Positions 8,494 through 18,288 of a stretch of DNA of 64,000 bases are shown here, piece by piece. Below the pieces are notes generated by a model. The model ran no database searches and had not been told where the DNA came from. It saw only the letters and a list, made by a program, of their open reading frames with translations. The stretch's first letter is position 1. The number at the start of each line of letters is the position of its first letter. Source of the DNA: JASBTN01 sp965228805 (GTDB taxonomy: Bacteria > Pseudomonadota > Alphaproteobacteria > Rhodobacterales > Rhodobacteraceae); the NCBI RefSeq assembly GCF_965228805.1, contig NZ_CBDDIE010000003.1:2852001-2916000 (forward strand), in the 5' to 3' direction. The position numbers and the translations under genes are program-made.

Positions 8494-9564
8494 ATGGCAA
8501 AAACCTATCACCAACCGACCTTCCTCGAGTCCCTGAGGGCCCGCTTTTTCTCGACCCGGCTGGATGCGGCGATGACCATCGGTTTCGGCGCTCTGGTGGT
8601 CTGGATCCTCTGGGGGCTGGTGGACTGGGGGCTGTTGAACGGCACCTTCTCAGCCGCGGACCGCGAGCACTGCGGCCATGGCACCGGTGGGGCCTGCTGG
8701 GCGGTCATAGATGCGCGCTGGCGGCTGATCCTGTTCGGCCTCTACCCGTTTGAAGAGCAATGGCGATCCGCCATCGCCTGCCTGTTCATGGTGCTGACCG
8801 GCGCACTGTCCTGTGTGCCCTGGTTCTGGAATGCCAAACGCATCTCGATGCTTTGGGTCGCGGGGTTCACCATTTTCTATGTGCTGATGCGCGGCGGCTA
8901 TTTCGGGTTGAGCGAGATCTCGGAACAGAACTGGGGCGGGCTGTCGCTGACCATCTTCATCTTCGCCACCGTGATCCTGCTGGGCATGCCCTTGGCCATC
9001 GTCTTTGCCCTGTTGCGCCGATTAGACCTACCCTGGATCGCGGGCACCATGGCATTGGTGATCGATACGATCCGTTCGCTGCCGCTGCTGTCGATCATGT
9101 TCACTTTCGCCATCGTGCTGCCCTTCGTGCTGCCGGATTGGGCGGTGGGCGACAAGCTGTATCGCGTGATCGTCGGCTATGCCCTGTTCTTTGCCTGCTA
9201 CCAGGCCGAGATCATCCGTGGCGGCATGCAGGCGCTGCCATCCGGGCAGGAGGAAGCCGCCAAGGCGCTTGGCATGAACTACTGGCACCGGATTGGCTAT
9301 ATCGTGTTGCCCCAGGCCTTCCGCAACGCCCTGCCGCCGACGATCAATCAGTTCGTGATCACCTTCAAGGAGACCTCGTTGGTCGTGATCATCGGCTTTT
9401 TCGAAGTTCTGGCCTCGGGCAACGCGGCCTATGGCACGGCCGAGTGGAACTTCGCCCATGTCGAGGTCTACTGCTTCGTTGCCCTGATCTATTTCACCTT
9501 CGTCTTCGCCCTGTCGCGCTATGGCGCCTACCTGGAACGCCGTCTGAGCGTCGCCACCCGTTGA
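8494..9564 (+). CDS. aapM: General amino-acid ABC transporter permease 2
   Basis: Second inner-membrane permease, 356 residues. Its N-terminal part has several membrane segments, and the core carries the EAA loop 'SGQEEAAKALGMNYWHRIGYIVLPQAFRNALPP'. The start at ATG 8494 has GGAGGGG four bases upstream; an in-frame GTG at 8479 overlaps the aapQ stop but would swallow that site. The stop is followed after ten bases by the ATPase gene. Confidence 0.92.
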   Translation: MAKTYHQPTFLESLRARFFSTRLDAAMTIGFGALVVWILWGLVDWGLLNGTFSAADREHCGHGTGGACWAVIDARWRLILFGLYPFEEQWRSAIACLFMVLTGALSCVPWFWNAKRISMLWVAGFTIFYVLMRGGYFGLSEISEQNWGGLSLTIFIFATVILLGMPLAIVFALLRRLDLPWIAGTMALVIDTIRSLPLLSIMFTFAIVLPFVLPDWAVGDKLYRVIVGYALFFACYQAEIIRGGMQALPSGQEEAAKALGMNYWHRIGYIVLPQAFRNALPPTINQFVITFKETSLVVIIGFFEVLASGNAAYGTAEWNFAHVEVYCFVALIYFTFVFALSRYGAYLERRLSVATR

Positions 9565-9574
9565 GGAACCTGAG

Positions 9575-10323
<749 letters not shown>

Positions 10324-10327
<4 letters not shown>

Positions 10328-11283
10328 AAGACACAGCTATGACCGAGCTCAGCCACTCGACCCACGACGCCCAGGCCGACGACCGCAATGACAATGTGCT
10401 GATCCATGTGAACGGACAGCTGGTGCCGAAGCACGAGGCCGTGGTGTCGGTCTTTGACAGCGGGTTCATGCTGGGGGATGGCATGTGGGAGGGGCTGCGG
10501 CTCTACGATGGCGAATGGGCCTTCTTTGACGAGCACATGGACCGGCTGTTCAACTCGCTGAAATCGGTGTCGATCGACATCGACAAGGGGCCGGAAGACA
10601 TCCGCAAGATCCTTGATGACACGGCGACCGCCAATGGCATGACCGGTGACGCTCATTGCCGGCTGATGATCACCCGCGGGCGCAAAGCCAAGCCGTTCCA
10701 GCACCCGGGCTTGTCGCGGTTCGGGCCCACCATTGTCGCCATTATCGAGCATTCCAAGCCCGCCGACAGCCTGCAGGCCCAGGGCATTCGCCTGGCCACC
10801 GTGCCCCAGGTGCGCGGTCTGCCGATGAGTCAGGATGCGAAATACAACAGCCATTCCAAGCTGAACTGCATCATAGGCTGTTTGCAGGCCGAACAGGCGG
10901 GGGCGGATGAGGCCTTGATGCTGGACCCGAACGGGTTCGTGAACACCACCAATGCCTGCAACTTCTTCATCGTGCGCCGGGGTGAGGTTTGGACCTCGAC
11001 AGGTGACTACTGCATGAATGGGGTCACCCGGCAGAAGGTGATCGACCTATGTCGCGCAACCGATATCCCCGTGCGCGAGAAGAATTATTCGCTCTACGAG
11101 GCCTACGGCGCCGACGAGGCCTTCCTGACCGGCACCTTCGGAGCGCAGACACCCGTTGCGGAGATCGACGGCAAGAAGATCGGGCGCCATGAGGGCGCGG
11201 GCCCCATGACCTTGCGCTTGCGGGCTCTCTACAAGGACCTCGTGGCGCAGAACGTCGCGGATCAGAAGGTGACACGGGGATGA
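10324..11283 (+). CDS. Class IV aminotransferase (branched-chain / D-amino-acid type)
   Basis: PLP enzyme of 319 residues. Fold-type IV features are the catalytic Lys in 'QDAKYNSHSKLNCIIG' and the distal signature 'ALMLDPNGFVNTTNACNFFIVRRGEVWT'. The N-terminal 'FDSGFMLGDGMWEGLRLYDG' also fits the class. It moves an amino group between amino and keto acids; members act on branched-chain amino acids, D-alanine or aminodeoxychorismate, and I cannot choose among these. Start 10324 overlaps the aapP stop; ATG 10339 is an alternative. Coupling to the importer suggests it processes the imported amino acid. Confidence 0.85.
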
Positions 11284-12096
11284 TCGCAGGGGCAGGGGAG
11301 CTTCTTCTGCTGGGCTGCGGCAAGATGGGGGGTGCCCTGTTGCGAGGGTGGTTGGCCGAAGGGCTGCCCGCCGATCGCGTGACCGTGATGGACCCACGCC
11401 CGCCCGAGTGGCTGATCGAACTGACCGGGCAGGGCCTCTGCCTGAACGCCTTGCCGCAAACCCCGCCCGACATTGCCGTCATCGCGACAAAGCCGCAGAT
11501 CATGGCACAGGCGCTGCCCGACATGGCGGAGTATGGCAATGGCCCGACGCTGTTTCTGTCCATCGCGGCGGGGACGCCGATTTCAGTCTTCGAAACCATG
11601 TTGGGGGCCAATACCCCCGTGGTGCGTGCCATGCCCAACACGCCCGCTGCGGTTGGCGCGGGGATCACCGCGCTGGTCGCCAACGCGCAGGTGGCAGCCG
11701 GTCAATTGGCTCAGGTGCAAGCGCTGATGGGCGCTGTTGGGGACACGGTCCTGTTGGAGGACGAAGACCAGATGCATGCGGTCACAGGCTTGTCCGGCTC
11801 GGGGCCCGGCTTATGTTTTCGCCATGGCCGAGGCGATGATTGCAGCAGGCCGTGAACTGGGTTTGTCCCATGAGATTGCCAGCCGGCTGGCCGTTGCCAC
11901 GATTGCGGGGGCAGGGAGATTGATGGCAGAAGACGGCGCTACTCCGACCGCGTTGCGTACCCAGGTGACCTCGCCAAATGGCACCACGGCGGCGGGGTTG
12001 GAGGTACTGATACGCAGCGATGCGGGGATTGAAGCCTTGGTGGCGCAGACGGTTGCGGCTGCCGCAGCACGCAGTCGCGAATTGGCAGAGGGGTGA
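11280..12096 (+). pseudogene. proC: Pyrroline-5-carboxylate reductase (ProC family), frameshifted
   Basis: The first frame starts at ATG 11280 (ATGA overlap with the aminotransferase) with the Rossmann motif 'LLLGCGKMGGALLRGWLAEG', then 'AMPNTPAAVGAGITALV'. It runs to 'HAVTGLSGSGPG', where the frame is lost near 11801-11810. The next frame gives exactly the expected continuation 'GPAYVFAMAEAMIAAGRELGL', with the family C-terminal motif 'TALRTQVTSPNGTTAAGLEVL', ending at 12096. One extra base in GGGGCCCGG explains the break. Without it the protein would have about 271 residues, the normal ProC size. The function would be NAD(P)H reduction of pyrroline-5-carboxylate or a similar cyclic imine. 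The lesion may be real or an assembly error. Confidence 0.85.
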
Positions 12097-12318
12097 GCCT
12101 CAGGCCTTTGCCTGTCCGGCCACAGCCAGGCAGTTTGATCTGGGGCCGTTCGGCAGTAACTCTAGGTTTGCGCGTGTGCTTGCGCCGTATTTCCATCCAT
12201 TGCCGCGGTTATCACCAGATCCTCGTGGCGGCTGTGCGCGCCGGTGCCCGACATCCTGACAAGAAATGGTTCGGTCGTTGGGGGTATGCAATCCGCCCAT
12301 TATGGTCAGCATCTGCTT

Positions 12319-12335
12319 AGCGGGCAAAGCCCGCT
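12319..12335. terminator. Short GC hairpin downstream of proC
   Basis: Arms AGCGGGC and GCCCGCT enclose an AAA loop. There is no T-tract on either side; weak terminator candidate. Confidence 0.35.
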
Positions 12336-12468
12336 TCGTCCCGCGCAGCCGTTGGTTGTCAGGCCGACAGTTTCACACACGCGGCGAATGGTCGGTTCGG
12401 TGACTTCTGGCGTGGCGTGTGTGGGACACCCAAGCGCGGGGTGGCGCACCTGTTTCGAGCTGAAGTGT

Positions 12469-12507
12469 GTGTCACGCCGGTGTCCGTGGATTGATCCGGC
12501 GTGACAC
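12469..12507. terminator. Perfect 12-bp inverted repeat after the TRAP operon
   Basis: Arms GTGTCACGCCGG (12469-12480) and CCGGCGTGACAC (12496-12507) enclose a 15-base loop, 18 bases beyond the stop of the minus-strand TRAP permease gene. Probable end structure of that operon; no T-run. Confidence 0.5.
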
Positions 12508-12525
12508 AGCTGTCAGACGCAGTTG

Positions 12526-13830
12526 TCACTGAATGCCCATGAGCATCCTGGGGAGGAAAAGCGACAGGTCCGGCAGAAAAGTGACGATCAGCACCATGGG
12601 CAGGTGTCCCAGGCACAGGAACTTCAGCGTGATGCCGATGTACTTTTCCAAGGTGATCTTGCTGACCCCGGCGGCCATGTAGAGCATCGGTGCACAGGGC
12701 GGCGAGACGTTGCCCAGCCCCAGGTTGGTGCCGACGATGGCGGCAAAGTGGATCGGGTGCACGCCCAGCTCGGTCACCACCGGCAGCAGCACGACCGCTG
12801 CCAGCACGCTGCCCGAGATGTCGTCGACGATCATGCCCATCAAGAGCAGCACGAGGTTGATCAGCAGCAGCAGAAGGATGCGGTTCTCGGACAGGTTCAG
12901 AAGCAGGTCGGCGATCTGCCCGGGCACCTGTTGCAGCACCATCGAGCGGCTCATCATGAACAGGAAGAACAGGACGGTGATGATCGAGCCGGTGGTCACT
13001 GCCGCCCATTTGGTGCCGTTCCAGAAGGCGCGCAGGCTCAGGCTGCGGTAGATGAAGAAGCCGACGACGGTCGCGTAGACCAGGGCGATGGCGGCGGCCT
13101 CGGTCGGGGTGGCGATGCCGCCGTAGATCGCGCCGAGGATGATGATCGGCATGAGCAACGCCCAGAAGGCTTCGCGGCCGGAGCGGCCGATGCGCAGGGT
13201 CACCTCCTTCATCGGCAGTTTCTCTTCGACCTTGATGTCCTGATTGTTGCGCAGGAAGACGAAGTTCAGCACCACGTAGAGCACGGCCAGCAGAACGCCG
13301 GGGATCACGGTCGACAGGAAGGCCGCGCCGACCGAAAGTCCGCCGGTGACGGCAAAGACGATCATCGGGATCGACGGGGGGATCATCAGCGCCAGGACCG
13401 ACGAACAGGCCACCAGCGCGGTCGCATGTCCGACCGGATAGCCCTCGCGCACCATGCGCGGGATCATGATCTGGCCGATCGCGGCAATTGCCGCCGAGGA
13501 CGAACCCGAGATGGCGCCGAAGAGCGCGCAGGTCACGATGGTCACGGCCCCCAAGCCGCCCTTGATGCGCCCGACGAAGGCGTTGACGAAGTCGAGCAGG
13601 CGGTTCGATATGCCGCCCTCGGCCATGATGGTGCCCGCCAGCACGAACAGCGGCAGGGCCAGCAGGGCGAAGCTGGTGGTGGTCTGATAGGCATAGGGGA
13701 TCAGGAACGAGATGTTCGACCCGGTTCCGATCCCGAAGACGAGCGCCCCGATGCCGAAGGCGAAGGCAATCGGCATTTCCAGCAGCAGAAGCACCACGAT
13801 CAGGGCAATGGCAAAGGCAAAGATCAGCAT
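12526..13830 (-). CDS. dctM: TRAP transporter large permease (DctM family)
   Basis: Membrane protein of 434 residues with about twelve hydrophobic segments, the usual DctM length. Family features include 'MLIFAFAIALIVVLLLLEMPIAFAFGIGALVFG' at the start, 'GISNRLLDFVNAFVGRIKGGLGAVTIVTCALFGAISGSSSAAIAAIG' and 'LVLLLMGMIVDDISGSVLAAVVLLPVV'. It forms the Na+-coupled channel with the DctQ subunit, whose gene overlaps it by seven bases upstream. It is the last gene of the transaminase-TRAP operon. Confidence 0.95.
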   Translation of the reverse strand: MLIFAFAIALIVVLLLLEMPIAFAFGIGALVFGIGTGSNISFLIPYAYQTTTSFALLALPLFVLAGTIMAEGGISNRLLDFVNAFVGRIKGGLGAVTIVTCALFGAISGSSSAAIAAIGQIMIPRMVREGYPVGHATALVACSSVLALMIPPSIPMIVFAVTGGLSVGAAFLSTVIPGVLLAVLYVVLNFVFLRNNQDIKVEEKLPMKEVTLRIGRSGREAFWALLMPIIILGAIYGGIATPTEAAAIALVYATVVGFFIYRSLSLRAFWNGTKWAAVTTGSIITVLFFLFMMSRSMVLQQVPGQIADLLLNLSENRILLLLLINLVLLLMGMIVDDISGSVLAAVVLLPVVTELGVHPIHFAAIVGTNLGLGNVSPPCAPMLYMAAGVSKITLEKYIGITLKFLCLGHLPMVLIVTFLPDLSLFLPRMLMGIQ

Positions 13831-14474
13831 TGCGGGGTATCTCCTTTGCGCAGTTTCTGAATGTCGATGTATTGGTTTAGCGCCTGCATGAGCAGGGCCA
13901 GGAAGGTGCCGCCAAACCCGATGACCAGCGAGAAGGACCAGATGCCCTTGGGCCAGCGCAGGTAGGAGCTCAGGCGCCCTTTCTCGATTTCGAAGAAGGC
14001 GTATTTCAGCGCGAAATAGCCGAAGACGGCGCAGGCCAGGATGCTCAGCACCGTCATGATCAGGCGCACGGTCTGCACGGCGGTGCGGTTCTTGACCACC
14101 AGAGTCAGGATGCCACCGTGGATATGTTCCCCCTGGCGCGTCACATAGGCCATGGCCGGGAAATAGACCCAGGCCCCGAACAGAAGCGCCATTTCCTCGA
14201 TCCCCACGAAAGGCGAGTTGAAGCCGTAGCGCAGGATGACCTGAACGAACATCAGGACCGCCAGGGCGATGCTGAAGAGGGCGAGCCCGTTCGACAGGGT
14301 CCAGGCATAGGCGTTTTCGAGCTTCAGAAAGGTGGCATAGCTTGCGGACACGTCGCCTTCCGGGATGGCGGTGATGTGCTCGGGCGGTTCGATGACGGTA
14401 ACTTCGGGGTCGTAGATGAAGGACGCACCCGGCTCTACGGGGCCATGTGGATGCTGTTTAGAATGTCGGTCCAT
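13824..14474 (-). CDS. dctQ: TRAP transporter small permease (DctQ family)
   Basis: Small membrane subunit of 216 residues with about four transmembrane segments after a polar N-terminal extension of roughly 60 residues, somewhat longer than the typical 160-180. Typical sequence is 'LMFVQVILRYGFNSPFVGIEEMALLFGAWVYFPAMAYVTRQGEHIHGG'. The start at 14474 has GGGAGGAAACC just before it. It overlaps the DctM gene and joins the binding protein to the large permease. Confidence 0.9.
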   Translation of the reverse strand: MDRHSKQHPHGPVEPGASFIYDPEVTVIEPPEHITAIPEGDVSASYATFLKLENAYAWTLSNGLALFSIALAVLMFVQVILRYGFNSPFVGIEEMALLFGAWVYFPAMAYVTRQGEHIHGGILTLVVKNRTAVQTVRLIMTVLSILACAVFGYFALKYAFFEIEKGRLSSYLRWPKGIWSFSLVIGFGGTFLALLMQALNQYIDIQKLRKGDTPQC

Positions 14475-14495
14475 GGTTTCCTCCCAAATCAAACG

Positions 14496-14515
14496 GGGCC
14501 CGCCAAGGCGGGCCC
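14496..14515 (-). terminator. Perfect GC hairpin between dctP and dctQ (attenuator)
   Basis: Nine-base arms GGGCCCGCC / GGCGGGCCC enclose a two-base loop. On the minus strand the stem is followed by CGTTTGATTTG. It lies between the binding-protein and permease genes, as in the other importers of this window. Confidence 0.55.
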
Positions 14516-14526
14516 ACGTCGTCGTG

Positions 14527-15549
14527 TCATTGGATGCCAGCAGCGGCTTTCAGCTTCGCCATGATCTCGGGGCCGACGATCTCCTCCATCATCGGCCATT
14601 CGGTTTCATGGACGATCTTCGCGGCGGCGGCGATCTGTTCGTCGGTCAGTTCGATGACCTCGATGCCCTCGTCGCGCGCTTTCTGCAGGAACTCGTTGGA
14701 CTTGCTTTCGGCTTCATCCCAGGACCACAGGACGGTTTCGTCCGCGGCGGCCTGAAGGGTGGCGCGGTCCTCGTCCGACAGGCCTACCCACCAGGACTTG
14801 TTCACCAGCCAGAAGGCAGTTTCGAAATAGTCATTGGTCAGGATGTTGGTTTCCAGCACGTCGCGCAGGTTGTAGGTCTCGACCGCGGTCGAGAAGGCCC
14901 GCGCGTCCACCGTGCCCAGTTGCAGCGCAGTATAGACCTCGGCCAGCGGGATCGGCACGGCGCCGAAGCCCAGGTTGTTGAACCGGTCGACGGCGATCGA
15001 CACCGGGGGAACGCGGATCTTGAGGTTGCCGCCCTCGCCGGGCAGGTTCAGCGGCTTGGCGCCCACGCCCTTGCGGATCACGACCGAGCCGAAGTCGGTC
15101 GGGATGATGCCGATGGCGTGCAGATCCATGTCGTGCAGGATGTCGTTGTAGATCTCCAGCATCTCGCCGCCGGGGCCATAGACCTTGCGGGCATCTTCCC
15201 AGTTCGACACCACGTAGCCCAGCCAGGACAGGTCCAGGCGCTGATCGAATTCCGAGGCGCCCCAGGTCAGCGACATGGGCACGACGCCTTGCATGGATTG
15301 TTCGAACAGCGAGGTCCAGTCGCCCAGGTCCCCGCCGGGGTGATAGGCGATGCCGAAGTTGCTGTCGGCGCCCAGCGTGTCCTGGAACTTCTCGGACATG
15401 GCGTGGAAGATGTGGTCGGTGGCCATGGCATGGGCGAGAATGAACCGCTCCTTGGCCAGGGCCGGGGTCGGGGTCGACAGGGCGGTGGCCGCAAGCAAGG
15501 CGGCGCCACCCAACGCGCCAAAGGCACGTCGGCTGAGTTTGGTGAACAT
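14527..15549 (-). CDS. dctP: TRAP transporter substrate-binding protein (DctP family)
   Basis: Periplasmic protein of 340 residues. The N-terminus has a twin-arginine style signal, 'MFTKLSRRAFGALGGAALLAATALSTPTPALA', suggesting export folded via Tat. The DctP fold includes the conserved Arg region 'GGNLKIRVPPVSIAVDRFNNLGFGAVPIPLAEVYTALQLGTVDARAFS'. AGGAGGAG precedes ATG 15549. The ligand is not readable from sequence. Its operon partners degrade an omega-amino acid, which argues for a zwitterionic amino compound or a precursor. Confidence 0.92.
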   Translation of the reverse strand: MFTKLSRRAFGALGGAALLAATALSTPTPALAKERFILAHAMATDHIFHAMSEKFQDTLGADSNFGIAYHPGGDLGDWTSLFEQSMQGVVPMSLTWGASEFDQRLDLSWLGYVVSNWEDARKVYGPGGEMLEIYNDILHDMDLHAIGIIPTDFGSVVIRKGVGAKPLNLPGEGGNLKIRVPPVSIAVDRFNNLGFGAVPIPLAEVYTALQLGTVDARAFSTAVETYNLRDVLETNILTNDYFETAFWLVNKSWWVGLSDEDRATLQAAADETVLWSWDEAESKSNEFLQKARDEGIEVIELTDEQIAAAAKIVHETEWPMMEEIVGPEIMAKLKAAAGIQ

Positions 15550-15612
15550 GATGGTCTCCTCCTAGGGGTTGTGCCTGCCGGCATTGCGCCGACAGGTTGG
15601 GCTTTGCTCAGA

Positions 15613-16722
15613 TCAGCAAAGTTCGGGGGCCACGAACTCGTACCCGAGATCGTCGGCCACGGCCTTGTAGGTCACCTTGCCATGGGCGACGTTCAGACCG
15701 TTCATCAGGTGACGGTTGTCGGCCAGCGCCTGTTTCCAGCCGTGGTTGGCAATGGCCAGGGCGTGCGGCAGGGTCACGTTGTTCAGCGCATAGGTCGAGG
15801 TGCGCGCGACCGCGCCGGGCATGTTGGCGACGCAGTAATGCACCACGTCATCCACCACATAGGTCGGTTCGGCATGGGTGGTGGCCTTCGAGGTCGCGAA
15901 ACAGCCGCCCTGGTCGATCGCCACGTCCACGACCACCGCGCCGGGTTTCATCTTGCCGATCAGCTCGCGGGTCACCAGCTTGGGCGCCGCTGCGCCGGGG
16001 ATCAGCACCGCGCCGATCACCAGGTCGGCATTGCTGACCTCTTCTTCCAGCGCGGCCTTGGTGGAATAGACCACCTTGGCCGAGGCTTCGAAGTGGTTTT
16101 CCAGCTTTTCCAGAACAGCCGGGCTGCGATCCAGGATGGTCACATCCGCGTGCAGCCCCACGGCCATCTGCGCCGCGTTGAACCCGACGACACCGCCGCC
16201 GATGACCACGACCTTGCCGGGTTTCACGCCGGGCACACCGCCTAGCAGCACACCGCGCCCGCCCTTCGCCTTTTCCAGGGCACCGGCACCGGCCTGAACC
16301 GCCATGCGTCCTGCGACCTGGCTCATCGGCTTGAGCAGCGGCAACCCGCCGGCATCATCGGTCACGGTCTCATAGGCGATGCAGACCGCGCCCGAGTTGA
16401 CCAGATCCTTGGTCTGCTCCGGATCGGGGGCGAGATGCAGATAGGTATAGAGGATCTGACCTTCGCGCAGCATGGCGCGTTCCACCGCCTGCGGCTCCTT
16501 TACCTTCACGATCATTTCGGCGTTGGCAAAGATGTCGGCCGCCGTTTCAGCGATTTCCGCACCGGCGGCGCGATAGGCATCGTCCTCCGCCCCGATCCCC
16601 GCACCGGCACCGGTTTCGACCAGGACGTTGTGGCCGTTTGCCACCAGCTCCGCCACGCTTTCGGGGGTGAGCCCGACGCGGTATTCGTGGTTCTTGATTT
16701 CCTTGGGAACCCCAATGAACAT
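15613..16722 (-). CDS. ald: Alanine dehydrogenase
   Basis: NAD-dependent L-alanine dehydrogenase of 369 residues, the normal size. It opens 'MFIGVPKEIKNHEYRVGLTPESVAELVANGHNVLVETGAGAGIG', the family signature, and has the nucleotide-binding motif 'VVVIGGGVVGFNAAQMAVGLHADVTILDRS' and 'VDVAIDQGGCFATSKATTHAEPTYVVDDVVHYCVANMPGAVARTSTYALNN'. The start at 16722 has GAGGAG upstream. In this operon it would turn alanine made by the transaminase back to pyruvate and ammonium, so the amino acceptor is recycled. Confidence 0.95.
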   Translation of the reverse strand: MFIGVPKEIKNHEYRVGLTPESVAELVANGHNVLVETGAGAGIGAEDDAYRAAGAEIAETAADIFANAEMIVKVKEPQAVERAMLREGQILYTYLHLAPDPEQTKDLVNSGAVCIAYETVTDDAGGLPLLKPMSQVAGRMAVQAGAGALEKAKGGRGVLLGGVPGVKPGKVVVIGGGVVGFNAAQMAVGLHADVTILDRSPAVLEKLENHFEASAKVVYSTKAALEEEVSNADLVIGAVLIPGAAAPKLVTRELIGKMKPGAVVVDVAIDQGGCFATSKATTHAEPTYVVDDVVHYCVANMPGAVARTSTYALNNVTLPHALAIANHGWKQALADNRHLMNGLNVAHGKVTYKAVADDLGYEFVAPELC

Positions 16723-16747
16723 GGTCTTCACTCCTCTGTTAGGGGGA

Positions 16748-18259
16748 TCATTTCGCCGTGGGCATGACGAATTCAGCACCTTCCGAGATGCTCTCGGGCC
16801 AGCGCTGCATGATGGATTTCTGCTTGGTGTAGAAACGCACGCCCTCTTCGCCATAGGCATGCATGTCGCCAAACAGGCTCTTCTTCCAGCCGCCGAAGCC
16901 GTGCCAGGCCATCGGCACCGGGATCGGGACGTTCACGCCGACCATGCCGACCTGGACCTGCTTGCCAAACTCGCGCGCGACATTGCCGTCACGGGTGAAC
17001 AGCGACACGCCGTTGCCGAACTCGTGGTCGTTGATCAGTTGCAGACCTTCGGCAAAGTTCGCCACGCGCACGCAGGCCAGAACCGGGCCGAAGATTTCTT
17101 CGCGATAGATCTTCATGTCGGGGGTGACATTGTCGAACAGGGTGCCGCCCAGGAAGAAGCCCCCCTCGTGACCCTCGACCGTGTAGTCGCGCCCATCAAC
17201 CAGCAGGTCGGCACCTTCTTCGACACCGCTGTCGATATACCCCTTGATCCGGTCCCGCGCGGCGGCGGTGACGATCGGGCCCATCTCCGCATCAAGCTCC
17301 AGACCGTTCTTGATCTTCAGCGCTTCGGCGCGTTCCTTCAGCACCGGCATCAGCTTGTTGGCCGCGTCCCCCACCAGCAGCGCGACCGAGATCGCCATGC
17401 ACCGTTCCCCAGCTGAGCCATAGGCGGCCCCGATCAGCGCATCGGCGGTCTTGTTCATGTCGGCGTCGGGCATGACCAGCATGTGGTTCTTGGCACCGCC
17501 CAAAGCCTGCACCCGTTTGCCATGCCGCGCGCCGACCTCGTAGATGTAATTGGCAATCGGGGTCGATCCGACAAAGGACACGGCCTTGACGTCTTCGTTT
17601 TCCAACAACGCATCCACTGCCACCTTGTCGCCCTGCACCACGTTGAACACGCCATCGGGGAAGCCCGCCTGTTTCATCAGGCCGGCATACATCAGCGAGG
17701 CCGAGGGATCGGTCGGTGACGGCTTCAGGATGAAGGTGTTGCCCGCCGCGATGGCGATGGGGAACATCCACATCGGCACCATGACCGGGAAGTTGAAGGG
17801 CGTAATCCCGGCAACAACCCCCAGCGCCTGACGGGTGGTCCAGTTGTCCATCCCGGTCGAGACCTGTTCGGTGTAATCCCCCTTCAGCAGCTGCGGGATG
17901 CCGCAGGCAAATTCGATGATGTCGATGCCGCGCTCGACCTCGCCCTGGGCGTCGGTGAACACCTTGCCGTGCTCGATGGTGATGGCGCGGGCCAGGGCGT
18001 CCTTGTGCTGGCGCACCAGAGCCAGGAAGTTGTTCATCAGCCGCGCCCGGCGGATCGGCGGGGTGTTCGACCAGGCCGGGAAGGCGGCCTTGGCGGCGGC
18101 AACGGCGGTGTTCACCGTCTCGACCGTGGCCAGCGACACCTCGCCGGTCCGGGCGCCAGTGGCGGGGTTGAAAACAGCTTGGGTTCTTTCCTCGGCCGGG
18201 GAGGAAATTTGGCCACAGATATAGTGGCCGATCGAAGCGATCGGGGCATTGTCTTTCAC
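16748..18259 (-). CDS. mmsA: CoA-acylating methylmalonate-semialdehyde dehydrogenase
   Basis: Aldehyde dehydrogenase of 503 residues of the MMSDH group. Marks are the catalytic Cys in 'AAYGSAGERCMAISVALLVG', 'FVGSTPIANYIYEVGARHGKRVQALGGAKNHMLVMPDADMN' and the end region 'YTKQKSIMQRWP'. It converts (methyl)malonate semialdehyde to acetyl- or propionyl-CoA with CO2 release. The start is GTG 18259 with AAGGAAC upstream. It lies directly between the transaminase and alanine dehydrogenase genes, which points to malonate semialdehyde from beta-alanine, or methylmalonate semialdehyde from 3-aminoisobutyrate, as its substrate here. Confidence 0.92.
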   Translation of the reverse strand: MKDNAPIASIGHYICGQISSPAEERTQAVFNPATGARTGEVSLATVETVNTAVAAAKAAFPAWSNTPPIRRARLMNNFLALVRQHKDALARAITIEHGKVFTDAQGEVERGIDIIEFACGIPQLLKGDYTEQVSTGMDNWTTRQALGVVAGITPFNFPVMVPMWMFPIAIAAGNTFILKPSPTDPSASLMYAGLMKQAGFPDGVFNVVQGDKVAVDALLENEDVKAVSFVGSTPIANYIYEVGARHGKRVQALGGAKNHMLVMPDADMNKTADALIGAAYGSAGERCMAISVALLVGDAANKLMPVLKERAEALKIKNGLELDAEMGPIVTAAARDRIKGYIDSGVEEGADLLVDGRDYTVEGHEGGFFLGGTLFDNVTPDMKIYREEIFGPVLACVRVANFAEGLQLINDHEFGNGVSLFTRDGNVAREFGKQVQVGMVGVNVPIPVPMAWHGFGGWKKSLFGDMHAYGEEGVRFYTKQKSIMQRWPESISEGAEFVMPTAK

Positions 18260-18288
18260 GGAACTGTTCCTTGCGGTTGGGAGGGCCG

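Larger units (their letters stand above)
12097..12525. other. Convergent intergenic region between proC and the TRAP operon
   Basis: No gene with a credible start is seen. The region holds two stem-loops (12319-12335 and 12469-12507) that probably end the two facing operons. Confidence 0.5.

Noticed and set aside
14416..16245. Long plus-strand open frame opposite the TRAP binding protein and alanine dehydrogenase
   Set aside because: Composition is His/Gly/Arg/Val-rich, as expected for antisense of GC-rich genes, and two well-supported genes lie on the other strand.
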